A model generated the notes under the pieces. That model did no database searches and was not told the origin of the DNA. It was given only the letters and a program-made list of their open reading frames with translations. A stretch of 64,000 nt of DNA, taken from Psychrobacter raelei (GTDB taxonomy: Bacteria; Pseudomonadota; Gammaproteobacteria; Pseudomonadales; Moraxellaceae). The position numbers and the translations under genes were made by a program. Below, piece after piece: positions 25,376 to 34,913 of the stretch (position 1 is its first letter; every line of letters starts with the position of its first letter). The DNA is taken from the NCBI RefSeq assembly GCF_022631235.3, contig NZ_CP093310.2, positions 992,001-1,056,000 of the forward strand. Reading direction: 5' to 3'.

Positions 25376-25804
25376 TTAATCCCCTTGATGTTTAAAGCGT
25401 TGTAAGTCTCGGCGCTGCTTTTTATTGGGCTTCGTGTCTGGGCGGGCAAGATTGGCAAGCTTACGCTGCTCGGCATAATATTCGCGGCGCTTAATACTCT
25501 CCTCGGTCTCCTCGTAAAGCGCTTGAGCTGCCGTGGCATTACCGCGCTGCACGGATAAGGCTGTCACCACGACGGTCTTTTCGGTCATGGCCGTGGCTGA
25601 GCCTTGGCGCAGGGTTAACTCATCACCGATGCTAATCTCTTTGCTGGTCTTAACACGGCTGCCTGCAAAATGCACCTTACCGCCCTCAATGGCCTGTTTA
25701 GCAAGACTGCGCGTACGATAAAAACGCGCCGCCCACAGCCATTTATCTAAGCGCACCTTTTGTAAGTCAGTCGTATGCGTATGAGGTTTTTTAGAGGTCG
25801 ACAT
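25376..25804 (-). CDS. hslR: heat-shock ribosome recycling factor Hsp15, S4-domain protein
   Basis: A 142-residue S4 RNA-binding protein. In E. coli Hsp15 rescues 50S subunits that carry nascent chains after abortive translation. The S4 fold spans about 17-75 (VRLDKWLWAARFYRTRSLAKQ), followed by a basic Arg/Lys-rich tail. Length matches the family. Confidence 0.92.
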   Translation of the reverse strand: MSTSKKPHTHTTDLQKVRLDKWLWAARFYRTRSLAKQAIEGGKVHFAGSRVKTSKEISIGDELTLRQGSATAMTEKTVVVTALSVQRGNATAAQALYEETEESIKRREYYAEQRKLANLARPDTKPNKKQRRDLQRFKHQGD

Positions 25805-25854
25805 AACAAAGAGTATTCCTATAGTAATGACAGTTAACTTACGCTTAAGCCAAA

Positions 25855-26280
25855 TCAGCGCCGCTCATCTGCGCTAGCATCTTCAGGCGTTGTTTCTGGG
25901 ATAATAAATTGCACCGGCACATAAGCCACACCATTTACCGGTGTGCCATGAATCATAAATGGGTGCAGTTTTGCTTTTTTAAATGCGTCAAGGGCATAAT
26001 TATCCAGCCTTCGGTCACCACTGCTTTGTGAGAGCTGGGTGTGTGTGATATTGCCCTCTGTATCTACCAAAAGTTTGATCACGAGCGTATAGGAGCCGGC
26101 TATAGAGCGACTCAAAACCGCCCGTGGCACTTGTAAGTTTGGGCGAGATTTCCATGAGGCATGGCTCATAGAAAAATCATATATTTTGCCATCTGTTAAA
26201 TCGATAAGCTCTGCTTGAGCCGGCACGAAGCCGGCAGCTAAGGCGATAACAAGACAGGCTTTTGCGGCAGTATTTTGCAT
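25855..26280 (-). CDS. periplasmic TonB C-terminal domain protein without membrane anchor
   Basis: A 141-residue protein with a cleavable signal peptide (cut after AQA, about residue 23) and a TonB-C fold (LVIKLLVDTEGNITHTQLSQSSG, then DNYALDAFKKAKLHPF and VNGVAYVPVQFII). It lacks the uncleaved N-terminal helix and Pro-rich spacer of classical TonB and therefore could not draw on ExbB/ExbD in the usual way. It follows ilvA by only 3 bp in the same direction. A stand-alone TonB-C protein of unknown role is the most that can be said. Confidence 0.8.
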   Translation of the reverse strand: MQNTAAKACLVIALAAGFVPAQAELIDLTDGKIYDFSMSHASWKSRPNLQVPRAVLSRSIAGSYTLVIKLLVDTEGNITHTQLSQSSGDRRLDNYALDAFKKAKLHPFMIHGTPVNGVAYVPVQFIIPETTPEDASADERR

Positions 26281-26283
26281 GAC

Positions 26284-27837
26284 TTACTTCAAAAACAGCT
26301 GATAGCTGATGTTGTCAGATACTGGCGAGCACTCATAACCAATTTCTTGTAGTGTATCTTGTACGGCTCGTGAGCTGGTGGCCGTTGCCTGAATACCCAC
26401 TAAGACTCGGCCATCTGCAGCGCCGTGATTGCGGTAGTGGAATAGGGTAATATTAAAGTCAGTGCCAAGCTTTTCTAAGAAGTTAAGCAAGGCGCCTGGA
26501 CGTTCAGGAAAACTGACTTTAAACAATTGCTCATCTGCTAGGCCAGCATGGCCGCCGATTAAATAACGAATGTGAGATTTGGCAATATCATCATCGGTTA
26601 AGTCGTGTGCGTTATAGCCTGCCTCTTGCAAAGAGTTGGCGATGGTATGGCGCTCTTTATCCCCTTCTTTTAGAGCAATACCAACGAAAATCGAAGCCGG
26701 CTCTAACGAGTCAGGAGCAGCTATATTGCGTACTCGGTAATTGAATTCGGTGATGTTGCGGCCCTTTAAGTCTCGGCAAAATTCTAAGAATGCACCGGTG
26801 CGCTCAGGGATGGTTACCGCAAAGACCGCTTCTTTTTTCTCGCCAATTTCGGTGCGCTCAGCGATATAACGCAAGCGATCAAAGTTCATATTGGCGCCTG
26901 AAATAATGGCAACGCAATTTTTACCGGTCAATTTATGGGTGCTTAAATACTTTTTCATACCCGCCAGCGCCAGTGCACCTGAGGGCTCAACAATACTACG
27001 GCTTTCTTCAAACACATCTTTGACCGCAGCGCAGACCTCATCATTACTACAGGTGACCACCTCCTGCTCGATAAGCTTGCCAGAATTATCGCTTTTTTGG
27101 AGGTTGACTACCTCAAAGGGTAAGGTGCCAATCTGTGCGACGGCGGTGCCATCGACGAATAAGCTGACTTGGGATAATTTGACCGGTTTATTGGCCGCAA
27201 TCGCAGCTTTTAAACTCGCAGCGCCCTCAGGCTCGACCGCAATGATTTTCACCTGGGGTGCCACATCACCTAAGAAGGCTGCAATACCAGCCAACAGACC
27301 ACCACCGCCCACAGGCACGAACACATACTCGACATCGCGCCACTGCTGATTAAGCTCAAGCGCGACGGTACCTTGACCGGCAATCACCAACTCATCATCG
27401 TAAGGCGGGATATAAGTGAGCCCCTCTTTGATGGAGCGCTCGATGGCGTATTGGTTAGACACATCGAAGCTGTCACCATATAAGTCAACTTTACCCCCTA
27501 AGGCTTTGACGGCTTGCACCTTGATATCGGGCGTGGTGGTGGGCATGACGATGGTATTGGTAAGGCCTAATTTGGCAGCTGAGAAGGCCACACCTTGCGC
27601 ATGGTTGCCGGCTGAGGCACAAATTACGCCACGCGCTTTTTGTGCCTCAGTCAGCTGACTAATTCGGTTGTAAGCCCCCCGCAGCTTAAAAGAAAAAACA
27701 GGTTGTAAGTCTTCACGTTTTAAACGAATGTCATTGTTAAAACGAGCAGATAGCTTTGGCGCATAGTCTAAAGGTGTCTGAATAGCGGCATCATATACGG
27801 TAGCCTGAAGAACATTACGAACCCATTTTGAAAGCAT
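26284..27837 (-). CDS. ilvA: threonine ammonia-lyase, biosynthetic
   Basis: PLP enzyme that deaminates threonine to 2-oxobutanoate, the first step to isoleucine. It has 517 residues. The PLP lysine is Lys51 in FSFKLRGAYN, the phosphate loop is PVGGGGLLAG, and two ACT-like regulatory domains fill about 335-517, as expected for isoleucine-inhibited enzymes. No leader peptide was recognised upstream. The TonB-C gene follows 3 bp after the stop. Confidence 0.97.
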   Translation of the reverse strand: MLSKWVRNVLQATVYDAAIQTPLDYAPKLSARFNNDIRLKREDLQPVFSFKLRGAYNRISQLTEAQKARGVICASAGNHAQGVAFSAAKLGLTNTIVMPTTTPDIKVQAVKALGGKVDLYGDSFDVSNQYAIERSIKEGLTYIPPYDDELVIAGQGTVALELNQQWRDVEYVFVPVGGGGLLAGIAAFLGDVAPQVKIIAVEPEGAASLKAAIAANKPVKLSQVSLFVDGTAVAQIGTLPFEVVNLQKSDNSGKLIEQEVVTCSNDEVCAAVKDVFEESRSIVEPSGALALAGMKKYLSTHKLTGKNCVAIISGANMNFDRLRYIAERTEIGEKKEAVFAVTIPERTGAFLEFCRDLKGRNITEFNYRVRNIAAPDSLEPASIFVGIALKEGDKERHTIANSLQEAGYNAHDLTDDDIAKSHIRYLIGGHAGLADEQLFKVSFPERPGALLNFLEKLGTDFNITLFHYRNHGAADGRVLVGIQATATSSRAVQDTLQEIGYECSPVSDNISYQLFLK

Positions 27838-28181
27838 AGATAATCCTAAAGGTTGAGTTGGGGGTTAATTGTGTTGTGCACTGCTTATTTGTTATAAGCT
27901 TATAGCTCACACAAGCTTTGACAATGGATTGCCCAGTGTAGATAGACAAAGGCAATAACGTTAAGTAATCATTAAGCCTATGCTGTTTTTTTTAATCGTG
28001 CAAGTTTTAGCAGCGAAATTATTGATGATAATAGGTTATTTGACTGATAACTTTTATTATCCTACGAAAAAAATCAACTTTGAGGGTAAAAGTGGCGAAA
28101 ATACGGGGCAGATTTGATATTATGGCAGCTGATTATTTTCGACATAATATCTTCTTTACTTCATAAACAAAAAGGGCAGTT
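27838..28181. other. 344-bp divergent intergenic region between ilvA and rpiA
   Basis: AT-rich. It must carry divergent promoters, but no hexamer pair convincing on both elements was found. There is no gene and no strong hairpin. Confidence 0.5.
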
Positions 28182-28841
28182 ATGAGTCAGCAACTTAAGC
28201 TTAAACAAGAGGTCGCAAAAGCGGCATTGGCTTATATCGATGATGGTATGATTTTGGGTGTGGGCACAGGCAGTACGGTCAACTGCTTAATTGAGCTTTT
28301 GCCTCAGGTCAACCTAAAAGGCGCTGTGGCAAGCTCACAGGTGACCCAAGATAAGCTTGAAGCGCTTGGCATTGAAGTTATGGACTTAAACTACGTGGGC
28401 GAGCTTGACCTGTATATCGATGGCGCAGATGAGGTCAATCCAAACCTGCAACTGATCAAAGGCGGTGGCGGCGCTTTAACTCGCGAAAAAATTGTAGCCG
28501 CCGCTTCAAAACAATTCATTTGTTTAGTAGATGAAAGCAAATGGGTGACACAATTAGGGCGAGAGTTTCCGGTACCGATTGAGGTGTTGCCCCAAGCGCG
28601 CTCTTATGTGGCACGCCAATTGGTTAAAATGGGCGGTGAGCCTGTGTACCGTGAAGACTTCATTACCGATTACGGCAATGTAATTTTGGATACTTATAAT
28701 CTAGACATCACGAGTGCCAGTGAGTTTGAAGCGCGTTTGAACAATATTGTGGGCGTGGTATGTAACGGTATCTTTGCGGCCAATCAAGCTGATAAGCTGC
28801 TAATTGCCAAATCAACAGGTGTTGAGACGTTACAGCGCTAA
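28182..28841 (+). CDS. rpiA: ribose-5-phosphate isomerase A
   Basis: Interconverts ribose-5-phosphate and ribulose-5-phosphate in the pentose phosphate pathway. It has 219 residues, the family's usual length. The phosphate loop [10 protein letters not shown], the [20 protein letters not shown] block with catalytic Asp and Glu, and the conserved LTREKIVA are present. A terminator follows within 45 bp. Confidence 0.97.
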   Translation: MSQQLKLKQEVAKAALAYIDDGMILGVGTGSTVNCLIELLPQVNLKGAVASSQVTQDKLEALGIEVMDLNYVGELDLYIDGADEVNPNLQLIKGGGGALTREKIVAAASKQFICLVDESKWVTQLGREFPVPIEVLPQARSYVARQLVKMGGEPVYREDFITDYGNVILDTYNLDITSASEFEARLNNIVGVVCNGIFAANQADKLLIAKSTGVETLQR

Positions 28842-28885
28842 TATAAATTGGCTACAGACAGCCAGGCTATTTGTGGTTAAATATA

Positions 28886-28924
28886 AGGGTGAAGTCAGCA
28901 TACTGGCTTTACCCTGTTTTTTTT
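28886..28924 (+). terminator. terminator after rpiA
   Basis: A 13-bp stem (28886-28898 with 28903-28915, two G-U pairs, loop CATA) is followed by GTTTTTTTT. It ends 23 bp before the start codon of the next gene, so it could also act as an attenuator for it. Confidence 0.85.
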
Positions 28925-28947
28925 GCTCGCACAAGGAAGTCGTTACC

Positions 28948-29778
28948 ATGCCTTACATCACCCTTAACAACGCCCATATCTATTACGAAGACAGTGCCCC
29001 CAATGAAAGCCGCTTTGAGCCGCAGTATCGCAAGCCGGTGATGCTTTTTGCTCATGGTCTGCTGTGGGGCACACCGTTATTTGATAAACAAGTGGCTTAC
29101 TTTCAATCAAAGTACCGCTGTATTGCTTTTGATTTTCGAGGTCAAGGTCAATCAGAGGTAACCAAAGATGGCTATGATATGGATAGCCTAGCGGATGATG
29201 CCATTGCTTTGCTAGAGGCATTAGACATTGATAAGTGCCATTTTATTGGGCTATCAATGGGCGGCTTCGTTGGCCAGAGGGTGGCAATCAGACGCCCAGA
29301 TTTACTCAAATCTTTGATATTACTTGAGACCTCAGCTGATGCCGAAGACCCCAAAAAGGCGGTCAGCTACAATAAGCTAATGCGCGCCATCTCTTGGCTT
29401 GGTATCAGACGAGTCAGCAAAAAGGTTATGCCCATCATGTTTGGTAAAACTTTTTTGTCAGATCGCACGCGCCGCGAAGAGTATCAGTTGTGGCTAAGTC
29501 ACCTAAATAGCAACAGCAAAAAAGGGGCGATACACGCCACACGCGGGGTGATACAGCGTGAGGAGGTTTTGTCAAAGCTTGGTGATATAACAACGCCCAC
29601 GCTGATATTGGTTGGTGATGAAGATGTCGCTACCCCTTATGATAAGGCGCAGCGCATCCACTTTGCTATTCAAGGCTCAAAACTTGCCGTCATTCAACGA
29701 GCAGGGCATACCTCAACGGTAGAAGAGCCGGAGCAGGTCAACCACAATATTGAGTGGTTTTTAAGCCTGCTGGATTAA
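28948..29778 (+). CDS. alpha/beta hydrolase
   Basis: A 276-residue serine hydrolase of the alpha/beta fold. The oxyanion region FAHGLLWG, nucleophile Ser in GLSMGG, acid Asp in VGDEDVATP and catalytic His in AGHTSTVEEPEQ are all present. The start follows AAGGAAG with an 8-nt spacer. Longer in-frame openings overlap rpiA and cross its terminator, so they are rejected. The substrate is unknown; the sequence resembles 3-oxoadipate enol-lactonase-like esterases. Confidence 0.9.
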   Translation: MPYITLNNAHIYYEDSAPNESRFEPQYRKPVMLFAHGLLWGTPLFDKQVAYFQSKYRCIAFDFRGQGQSEVTKDGYDMDSLADDAIALLEALDIDKCHFIGLSMGGFVGQRVAIRRPDLLKSLILLETSADAEDPKKAVSYNKLMRAISWLGIRRVSKKVMPIMFGKTFLSDRTRREEYQLWLSHLNSNSKKGAIHATRGVIQREEVLSKLGDITTPTLILVGDEDVATPYDKAQRIHFAIQGSKLAVIQRAGHTSTVEEPEQVNHNIEWFLSLLD

Positions 29779-29795
29779 GGCAGTTGTCTTTACTG

Positions 29796-29824
29796 AACAA
29801 AACGAGCGTCACTCATGTGACGCT
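29796..29824 (-). terminator. terminator of argF
   Basis: AGCGTCAC and GTGACGCT form an 8-bp stem with loop TCAT or its complement. On the minus strand it is followed by CGTTTTGTT, just after the argF stop. Confidence 0.7.
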
Positions 29825-29827
29825 GGC

Positions 29828-30748
29828 CTAGTTAAGCTTGATTTTATCTTTAAGCAAAAATTCCATTAAGGCTTTTTGGGCATGCAAGCGGTTTTCGGCC
29901 TCGTCCCAGACCACAGAGCGGGGGTCATCAAGCATATCATGTGAGATTTCCTCGCCGCGGTGGGCTGGCAAGCAGTGCATAAATAGCACCTCAGGGTCAG
30001 CTTTGTCTAACATAGAAGGCGTGACTTGATAAGGCGCAAAGCGGCGAGCCCGAGTATTTTGTTCGCTTTCTTGGCCCATACTGGCCCAGACATCGGTGAC
30101 AATTAAATGCGCATCTTTGGCCGCATCTTGCACATCATCAACCAAGCTTACGCAGTGCTTGAACTTCTCCATCAGCTCAGGGTTGGGCTCAAAGCCATAA
30201 GGTGCAGCCACACGAAGCTCAAAGCCAAACTGATTTGCCGCAGCCATAAACGAGGAGCACATGTTATTGCCATCGCCTACCCAAGTGACAATCTTATCTT
30301 TAATACTGCCGCGGTGCTCATAAAAGGTCTGCATATCAGCCAATAGCTGGCAGGGGTGGAAGTCATCGGTTAGCGCATTGATAATAGGTACAGAGGAATA
30401 TTGGGCAAATTTTTCTACCTTTTCATGCTCAAAGGTACGGATCATAATAATATCGACCATGCTTGAGATGACCCGTGCTGAGTCTTCAATCGGCTCACCG
30501 CGGCCAAGCTGGGTATCCTTGGGGGATAAAAAGATGGCATGACCACCAAATTGTCCCATACCCGTTTCAAATGAAATGCGGGTGCGGGTAGAGGACTTTT
30601 CAAAAATCATGCCCAAGGTACGGCCCACGAAGGGCTGATATACTTCGCCTGCATGCTGCATTTTTCGAAGCTCACTTGCACGCTTAATTAAAGCTTCAAG
30701 CTCGGCGGGAGACAAATCAAGTAGAGTTAAAAAATGGCGCACGCTCAT
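29828..30748 (-). CDS. argF: ornithine carbamoyltransferase
   Basis: Makes citrulline from ornithine and carbamoyl phosphate in arginine synthesis. It has 306 residues. The carbamoyl-phosphate site SSTRTR is at 52-57, HPCQ follows in FHPCQLLAD, the ornithine loop is [11 protein letters not shown] and the catalytic Cys lies in [11 protein letters not shown]. alr lies 200 bp upstream in the same orientation. Confidence 0.97.
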   Translation of the reverse strand: MSVRHFLTLLDLSPAELEALIKRASELRKMQHAGEVYQPFVGRTLGMIFEKSSTRTRISFETGMGQFGGHAIFLSPKDTQLGRGEPIEDSARVISSMVDIIMIRTFEHEKVEKFAQYSSVPIINALTDDFHPCQLLADMQTFYEHRGSIKDKIVTWVGDGNNMCSSFMAAANQFGFELRVAAPYGFEPNPELMEKFKHCVSLVDDVQDAAKDAHLIVTDVWASMGQESEQNTRARRFAPYQVTPSMLDKADPEVLFMHCLPAHRGEEISHDMLDDPRSVVWDEAENRLHAQKALMEFLLKDKIKLN

Positions 30749-30948
30749 GGGACTCTCTTTAAATCGGCTATTAATGGATAAGGGGTTTCGCTAAAGATAA
30801 ATCAGTAAAAGCTAAGTTAACAAATAGATTAGTAAACTCTCAGTATAGCGAACTTTTTGGGGTTGTGAAAACAGTTCAAGGCCATTTATTTCACACACCT
30901 CTCATTAAATTCGCTTTAAAAATGGCCTAAGTACAATGTTTTAGTCCG

Positions 30949-32073
30949 CTAGAGCACTTCGCGCAGTGGCCGCTGAGTAACCCGGCACAATAATTCATAA
31001 CCTAAAGTATGTGCAGACTCAGCAATCTCATCGACGCTGGGCGCACCGAGCTCAGGGTCGCCCCACAGCATTACTTGGCTGCCCACTTTGGGGTTTGGGA
31101 CATCGGTTAAGTCAATGGCAATCATATCCATGGCGACGCGGCCAATGACTGGGCATTTATAACTGCTATGCTCGCCTACCAACTGAACGCTGACCCAAGC
31201 TGAGCCATCTACCACACGCGGATAGCCATCTCCGTAGCCGATACTAACAATGCCTTTTACAATGGGGCGGTTGGCCACGAAGCGGCTGCCATAACCCACA
31301 GAGGTGCCCGCTGCAATATTGTGAATGGCCATTAAACTGGCTTTAAAGCTCATCACCGGTTTTAGCTTGAGCGTCTGAGCACTAACGCCTTCAACAGGAG
31401 AGCTGCCATACAGCATAATACCGGGGCGCACCCAATCAAAATGGCATGCTTTAAAATTTAAAATACCCGCCGAATTGCATAAAGAGGCCTTAATACTGGG
31501 GTCTACTTGCTCACGTAACTGCTGCAATGCTTGGGTAAAGGTGTCAATTTGTTTGGCATTAGAGGGATGGTTTGGTGCATCGGCATTGGCAAAGTGGCTG
31601 GTCAATATCAGCTCGTAGCCTGCATCCACTAAGCTTTGGGCCACATCGCCTAATTCATCAGATTCAAAGCCTAAACGGTTCATACCGGTATTTAGCTTAA
31701 GCCAGACTGTACGGCAAGGCGAGTTTTCGGGCGGTAAATGATTAAGCGCCCACTGTACTTGGTCTTGATGATGAATGATGCTTTGGCACTGAGCCTCAAT
31801 GGACTGCTGCCATTCTGTTTCGCTAAATACGCCCTCAATAAGCACCAAAATCTTGTCCCAGCCAAGCTCACGGATATGCTGAGCCTCAGTGAAGCACGCC
31901 ACGCCGAGGCCATCTGCGTCTTTTAATGCCGGCAAGCAGTGTGCTATACCATGGCCATAAGCATCGGCTTTGACCATCGCCAATACCTTAGTGGTATCAG
32001 GCACAGTATCAATGACACAGTTTAGGTTATGGGTTAAGGCTTTAGAATCAAGAATTATTGAGGCACTACGCAT
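30949..32073 (-). CDS. alr: alanine racemase
   Basis: PLP enzyme converting L- to D-alanine for peptidoglycan. From ATG 32073 it has 374 residues; an in-frame GTG lies three codons earlier. The PLP lysine is Lys35 in AMVKADAYGHG, the second catalytic Tyr is in SVGYGSRF, and MDMIAIDLTD is conserved. Whether it is the constitutive (Alr) or catabolic (DadX) type cannot be decided; no dadA is adjacent. Confidence 0.95.
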   Translation of the reverse strand: MRSASIILDSKALTHNLNCVIDTVPDTTKVLAMVKADAYGHGIAHCLPALKDADGLGVACFTEAQHIRELGWDKILVLIEGVFSETEWQQSIEAQCQSIIHHQDQVQWALNHLPPENSPCRTVWLKLNTGMNRLGFESDELGDVAQSLVDAGYELILTSHFANADAPNHPSNAKQIDTFTQALQQLREQVDPSIKASLCNSAGILNFKACHFDWVRPGIMLYGSSPVEGVSAQTLKLKPVMSFKASLMAIHNIAAGTSVGYGSRFVANRPIVKGIVSIGYGDGYPRVVDGSAWVSVQLVGEHSSYKCPVIGRVAMDMIAIDLTDVPNPKVGSQVMLWGDPELGAPSVDEIAESAHTLGYELLCRVTQRPLREVL

Positions 32074-32212
32074 GATTAACACTCACAGTTTAAATAGGGC
32101 TTGCTCACCCATTAAAAAATATAAGGCGGCTGAGCCTCAGTGAACGCAAGCTCAGTAGTTTTTTATGTTTAATTTTACTTTTTTATTTTAAGGGGCCAGA
32201 TGTAGATTGGGA

Positions 32213-33871
32213 TTAGCCCAAAATACGCCATAGCACAAACACAACAGCCACGATATAAAATAGCGGCGACAACCAGCCAACAACTTGAGTGGCAATGGCA
32301 ACACTGATGACAAACCCTGCCAAAGCTATCCAGTCGCGGCGTCTGTCATTGAGCATATCCGCGCGGATTTGTTGTATTTCACGCAGTTGCTCATCTTGCC
32401 TAGCACCTTGAGAGGCCAAGCTTTGTAGTCCTTGGTCTAGCAGTTTGGGCACTTGGGCAGTTGACAGTAACAGCTCAGGTAATTGTTCGCGCAGCTGACG
32501 CATATTACGCACCGGATCAAGCTGCTCTTTTACCCAACCGGTTAAGATAGGCTTGGCAAGTGACCAAATATCAAGCTCTGGGTATAAGTCGCGACCTAGA
32601 CCCTCGACATGAACCAACGTCTTTAACAGCAGCATCAACTGCGGTGGGATACTCATATGATGACGACGGGCGATGTCTAAAATCTGCATCAAGACCCCAG
32701 CAAAGTCGATCTCATTAATCGGCTTTAATACCATAGGCGCTACAGTACGGCGCATATCTCGGGTGAGGGCATGTTTATCAGTATTGGGCGGTATCCAGCC
32801 AGCGCGGCTGACGATATCGACCAAGTTACTAAAATTGTTGTTCATCACCGCAAGCAGCATACGTGCCACAATCATCTGGTCATCGGGCGACAGCTCACCC
32901 ATAATGGCACAATCTAGACCAATATATCGAGGATATTGACGATAAGCTTCAGGGGTATCGGCAGGTAGGGTCTCGACAAAGACGTTGCCTGGGTGCATGT
33001 CAGCGTGAAAGAAGTTATCACGAAATACTTGGGTAAAAAAGATGGTTAAGCCTTTTTCCGCCAGCGCGGCACGGTCATAGCCAAGCTTATCAAAGACTTC
33101 GGTGTGTGAGATGGGCACGCCAACGATACGCTCCATAACCATCACATTTTTTGAAGAGGCATACACTTCAGGCACATACATCATCGATGAGCCTAAGAAG
33201 TTGTTGCGCATTTTGGTGGTATTATCTGCCTCAAAGGTCAGATCCAGCTCATTGAGCATAATCTGACGATAGTCTTCGACCACATCAATAATGCGTACTG
33301 CTCGAGCCGCTTCAATACGGGCTGAGGCCCATTGAGCCAAGTCGCGCAGCAGCTCAAAGTCTGCCACGATTTGCTCACGGATATCTGGGCGTACCACCTT
33401 AACCACCACCTCGCGGCCATCATGTAAGGCGGCTGTGTGCACCTGAGCAATGGAGGCGGCGGCCAGAGGCTTGGTATCAAAGCGGGCAAATAAATCATTG
33501 ATGCTATCCCCCAGACCCAGCTTAGCATCTTGGATTTGAGTGATAGCAATATTGACATCAAAGGGCTTCACTCGGTCTTGTAGCTGCACCAATTGCGCGA
33601 TAATCTCGGGGGTGACCAAGTCGCGGCGGGTGGAGAGCAGTTGGCCAAGCTTTAAAAATAAGGTACCCATCTCCTCTAGGGCAAACTTCACCCCATTGGG
33701 CTGATGGCTTTTGCCCCAAGCGGCTGGGTGCGACTTAATCATACGGGCCACGGATTGTAGCTGCGGCGCATCTTCTAAAGGTAAGTGGGTATCAAGGCGA
33801 TAATGTGCAGCGATGCGCCAAAGCTCAAGAAGGCGTTTGCGATGAGATAACAGCATGTAAAGCGGGCCCAT
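32213..33871 (-). CDS. ubiB: ubiquinone biosynthesis regulatory kinase-like protein UbiB
   Basis: Membrane-bound atypical kinase/ATPase needed for ubiquinone synthesis. It has 552 residues. KxGQ (LKLGQLLSTRRDL), AAASIAQVH and VVVKVVRP are present with HADMHPGNVFV. The metal motif reads GLDCAIMG, a UbiB-type variation on DFG. Two C-terminal transmembrane helices (about 505-550) anchor the protein. It is downstream of ubiE and ubiJ in the same direction, as in the E. coli ubiEJB cluster, but a terminator separates it from ubiJ. In-frame ATG 33856 is a possible alternative start. Confidence 0.95.
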   Translation of the reverse strand: MGPLYMLLSHRKRLLELWRIAAHYRLDTHLPLEDAPQLQSVARMIKSHPAAWGKSHQPNGVKFALEEMGTLFLKLGQLLSTRRDLVTPEIIAQLVQLQDRVKPFDVNIAITQIQDAKLGLGDSINDLFARFDTKPLAAASIAQVHTAALHDGREVVVKVVRPDIREQIVADFELLRDLAQWASARIEAARAVRIIDVVEDYRQIMLNELDLTFEADNTTKMRNNFLGSSMMYVPEVYASSKNVMVMERIVGVPISHTEVFDKLGYDRAALAEKGLTIFFTQVFRDNFFHADMHPGNVFVETLPADTPEAYRQYPRYIGLDCAIMGELSPDDQMIVARMLLAVMNNNFSNLVDIVSRAGWIPPNTDKHALTRDMRRTVAPMVLKPINEIDFAGVLMQILDIARRHHMSIPPQLMLLLKTLVHVEGLGRDLYPELDIWSLAKPILTGWVKEQLDPVRNMRQLREQLPELLLSTAQVPKLLDQGLQSLASQGARQDEQLREIQQIRADMLNDRRRDWIALAGFVISVAIATQVVGWLSPLFYIVAVVFVLWRILG

Positions 33872-34030
33872 TTTAAAAGGTGTGAAAAATATAGCTAAAC
33901 GTTAACGCTATAAAGGCTCAAATAGTTGACCTTAATGATACCACGGGTCAATCATTTTAAGAATGGGTTAAGCGCCATTGTGAGTACAATTGTCCGCGCA
34001 GATTTATCGACTTAATCTTATATTCAGGAC

Positions 34031-34057
34031 AAAAAAAGCCGCCTTAAGTAAGGCGGC
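34031..34057 (-). terminator. terminator after ubiJ
   Basis: GCCGCCTT and AAGGCGGC pair around a 4-nt loop. On the minus strand the stem is followed by TTTTTTT. It splits ubiEJ from ubiB. Confidence 0.88.
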
Positions 34058-34117
34058 AGTAGTTAGATACAAACCGTGAAGATAGAAGCTGTACACAATA
34101 AGCCCATGAATAAAGGA

Positions 34118-34840
34118 TTACTGAGTAGAGTTAGGCTCAGCCCCTGCTTTTAGGCGGGCTTGTTCCGCTTTTATCATCGCCAGGCGTGCCTCTTCACGCT
34201 GCACATCAGCACGCAGCTTAAGCAGCTGCTGCTTTAAGTCGTCTACTTCCGCCTCTACCTCAGGGTCCACTGGGGCATTACCAGCTACCTCATTCGCCCA
34301 GTCAGCGACATCATTAAAAGCATGCTTGGCGGTATGTGACACATTGCCTTTAAGAGACTTGATTAATAGGCCTAACTGCATCGCCGCCGTACTACCAATA
34401 ATAGGCTCAAGTTGGCCGGCAATATCAGGATTAAACCCTGAGATAAGCTGCTTTAGCTGCATTAATATGCGGTAATCCCCCTCAATAGGCAAGTTGCCAC
34501 TGGCATCTCGCAATAAGTTTAACAGCTCGGCTAAGTTTTCGACCTTAATGGTGCAATCTGGTAAGCTGCGGCCAAGGGCGGTATATTCTTGCCAAGCTTG
34601 GCTGCGCTCATCTTGCACACCGCCTGCGGTCTCAAACAAACCTGCGTGCAGGTGGCTGACCGGCTCAAATCTAATATGACTGTCATTAAAATGCACATCT
34701 ATATTAAAGCTCGGTACCGCCATAGTTAAGCGCAGCACTTTACCTGACAGCGGCAACAATCCCGCCTTGGTAATTTGGTCGCTTAAGATCGCAAAGTTCA
34801 CCAGTTTTTCTGCAGCAGTTAAAAGCAAAACTGTTATCAT
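34118..34840 (-). CDS. ubiJ: ubiquinone biosynthesis accessory factor UbiJ
   Basis: A 240-residue protein with an N-terminal SCP2-like lipid-binding domain and a C-terminal coiled coil (about 190-235, VEAEVDDLKQQLLKLRADVQ). UbiJ organises the soluble Ubi complex and binds hydrophobic quinone intermediates. It starts 73 bp after ubiE. Its first residues and upstream bases closely resemble those of an unrelated gene at 41017 (see findings). Confidence 0.9.
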   Translation of the reverse strand: MITVLLLTAAEKLVNFAILSDQITKAGLLPLSGKVLRLTMAVPSFNIDVHFNDSHIRFEPVSHLHAGLFETAGGVQDERSQAWQEYTALGRSLPDCTIKVENLAELLNLLRDASGNLPIEGDYRILMQLKQLISGFNPDIAGQLEPIIGSTAAMQLGLLIKSLKGNVSHTAKHAFNDVADWANEVAGNAPVDPEVEAEVDDLKQQLLKLRADVQREEARLAMIKAEQARLKAGAEPNSTQ

Positions 34841-34913
34841 AAAATACCGCCTAATAAAGAGATGTGAGTCTGTTAAGTGGGTGCAGCGCTATAGGTTTTT
34901 CTTATCAAACCTG

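Noticed and set aside
28804..28947. In-frame extension of the alpha/beta hydrolase into rpiA
   Set aside because: It crosses the rpiA terminator and the ATG at 28948 has a strong ribosome site.
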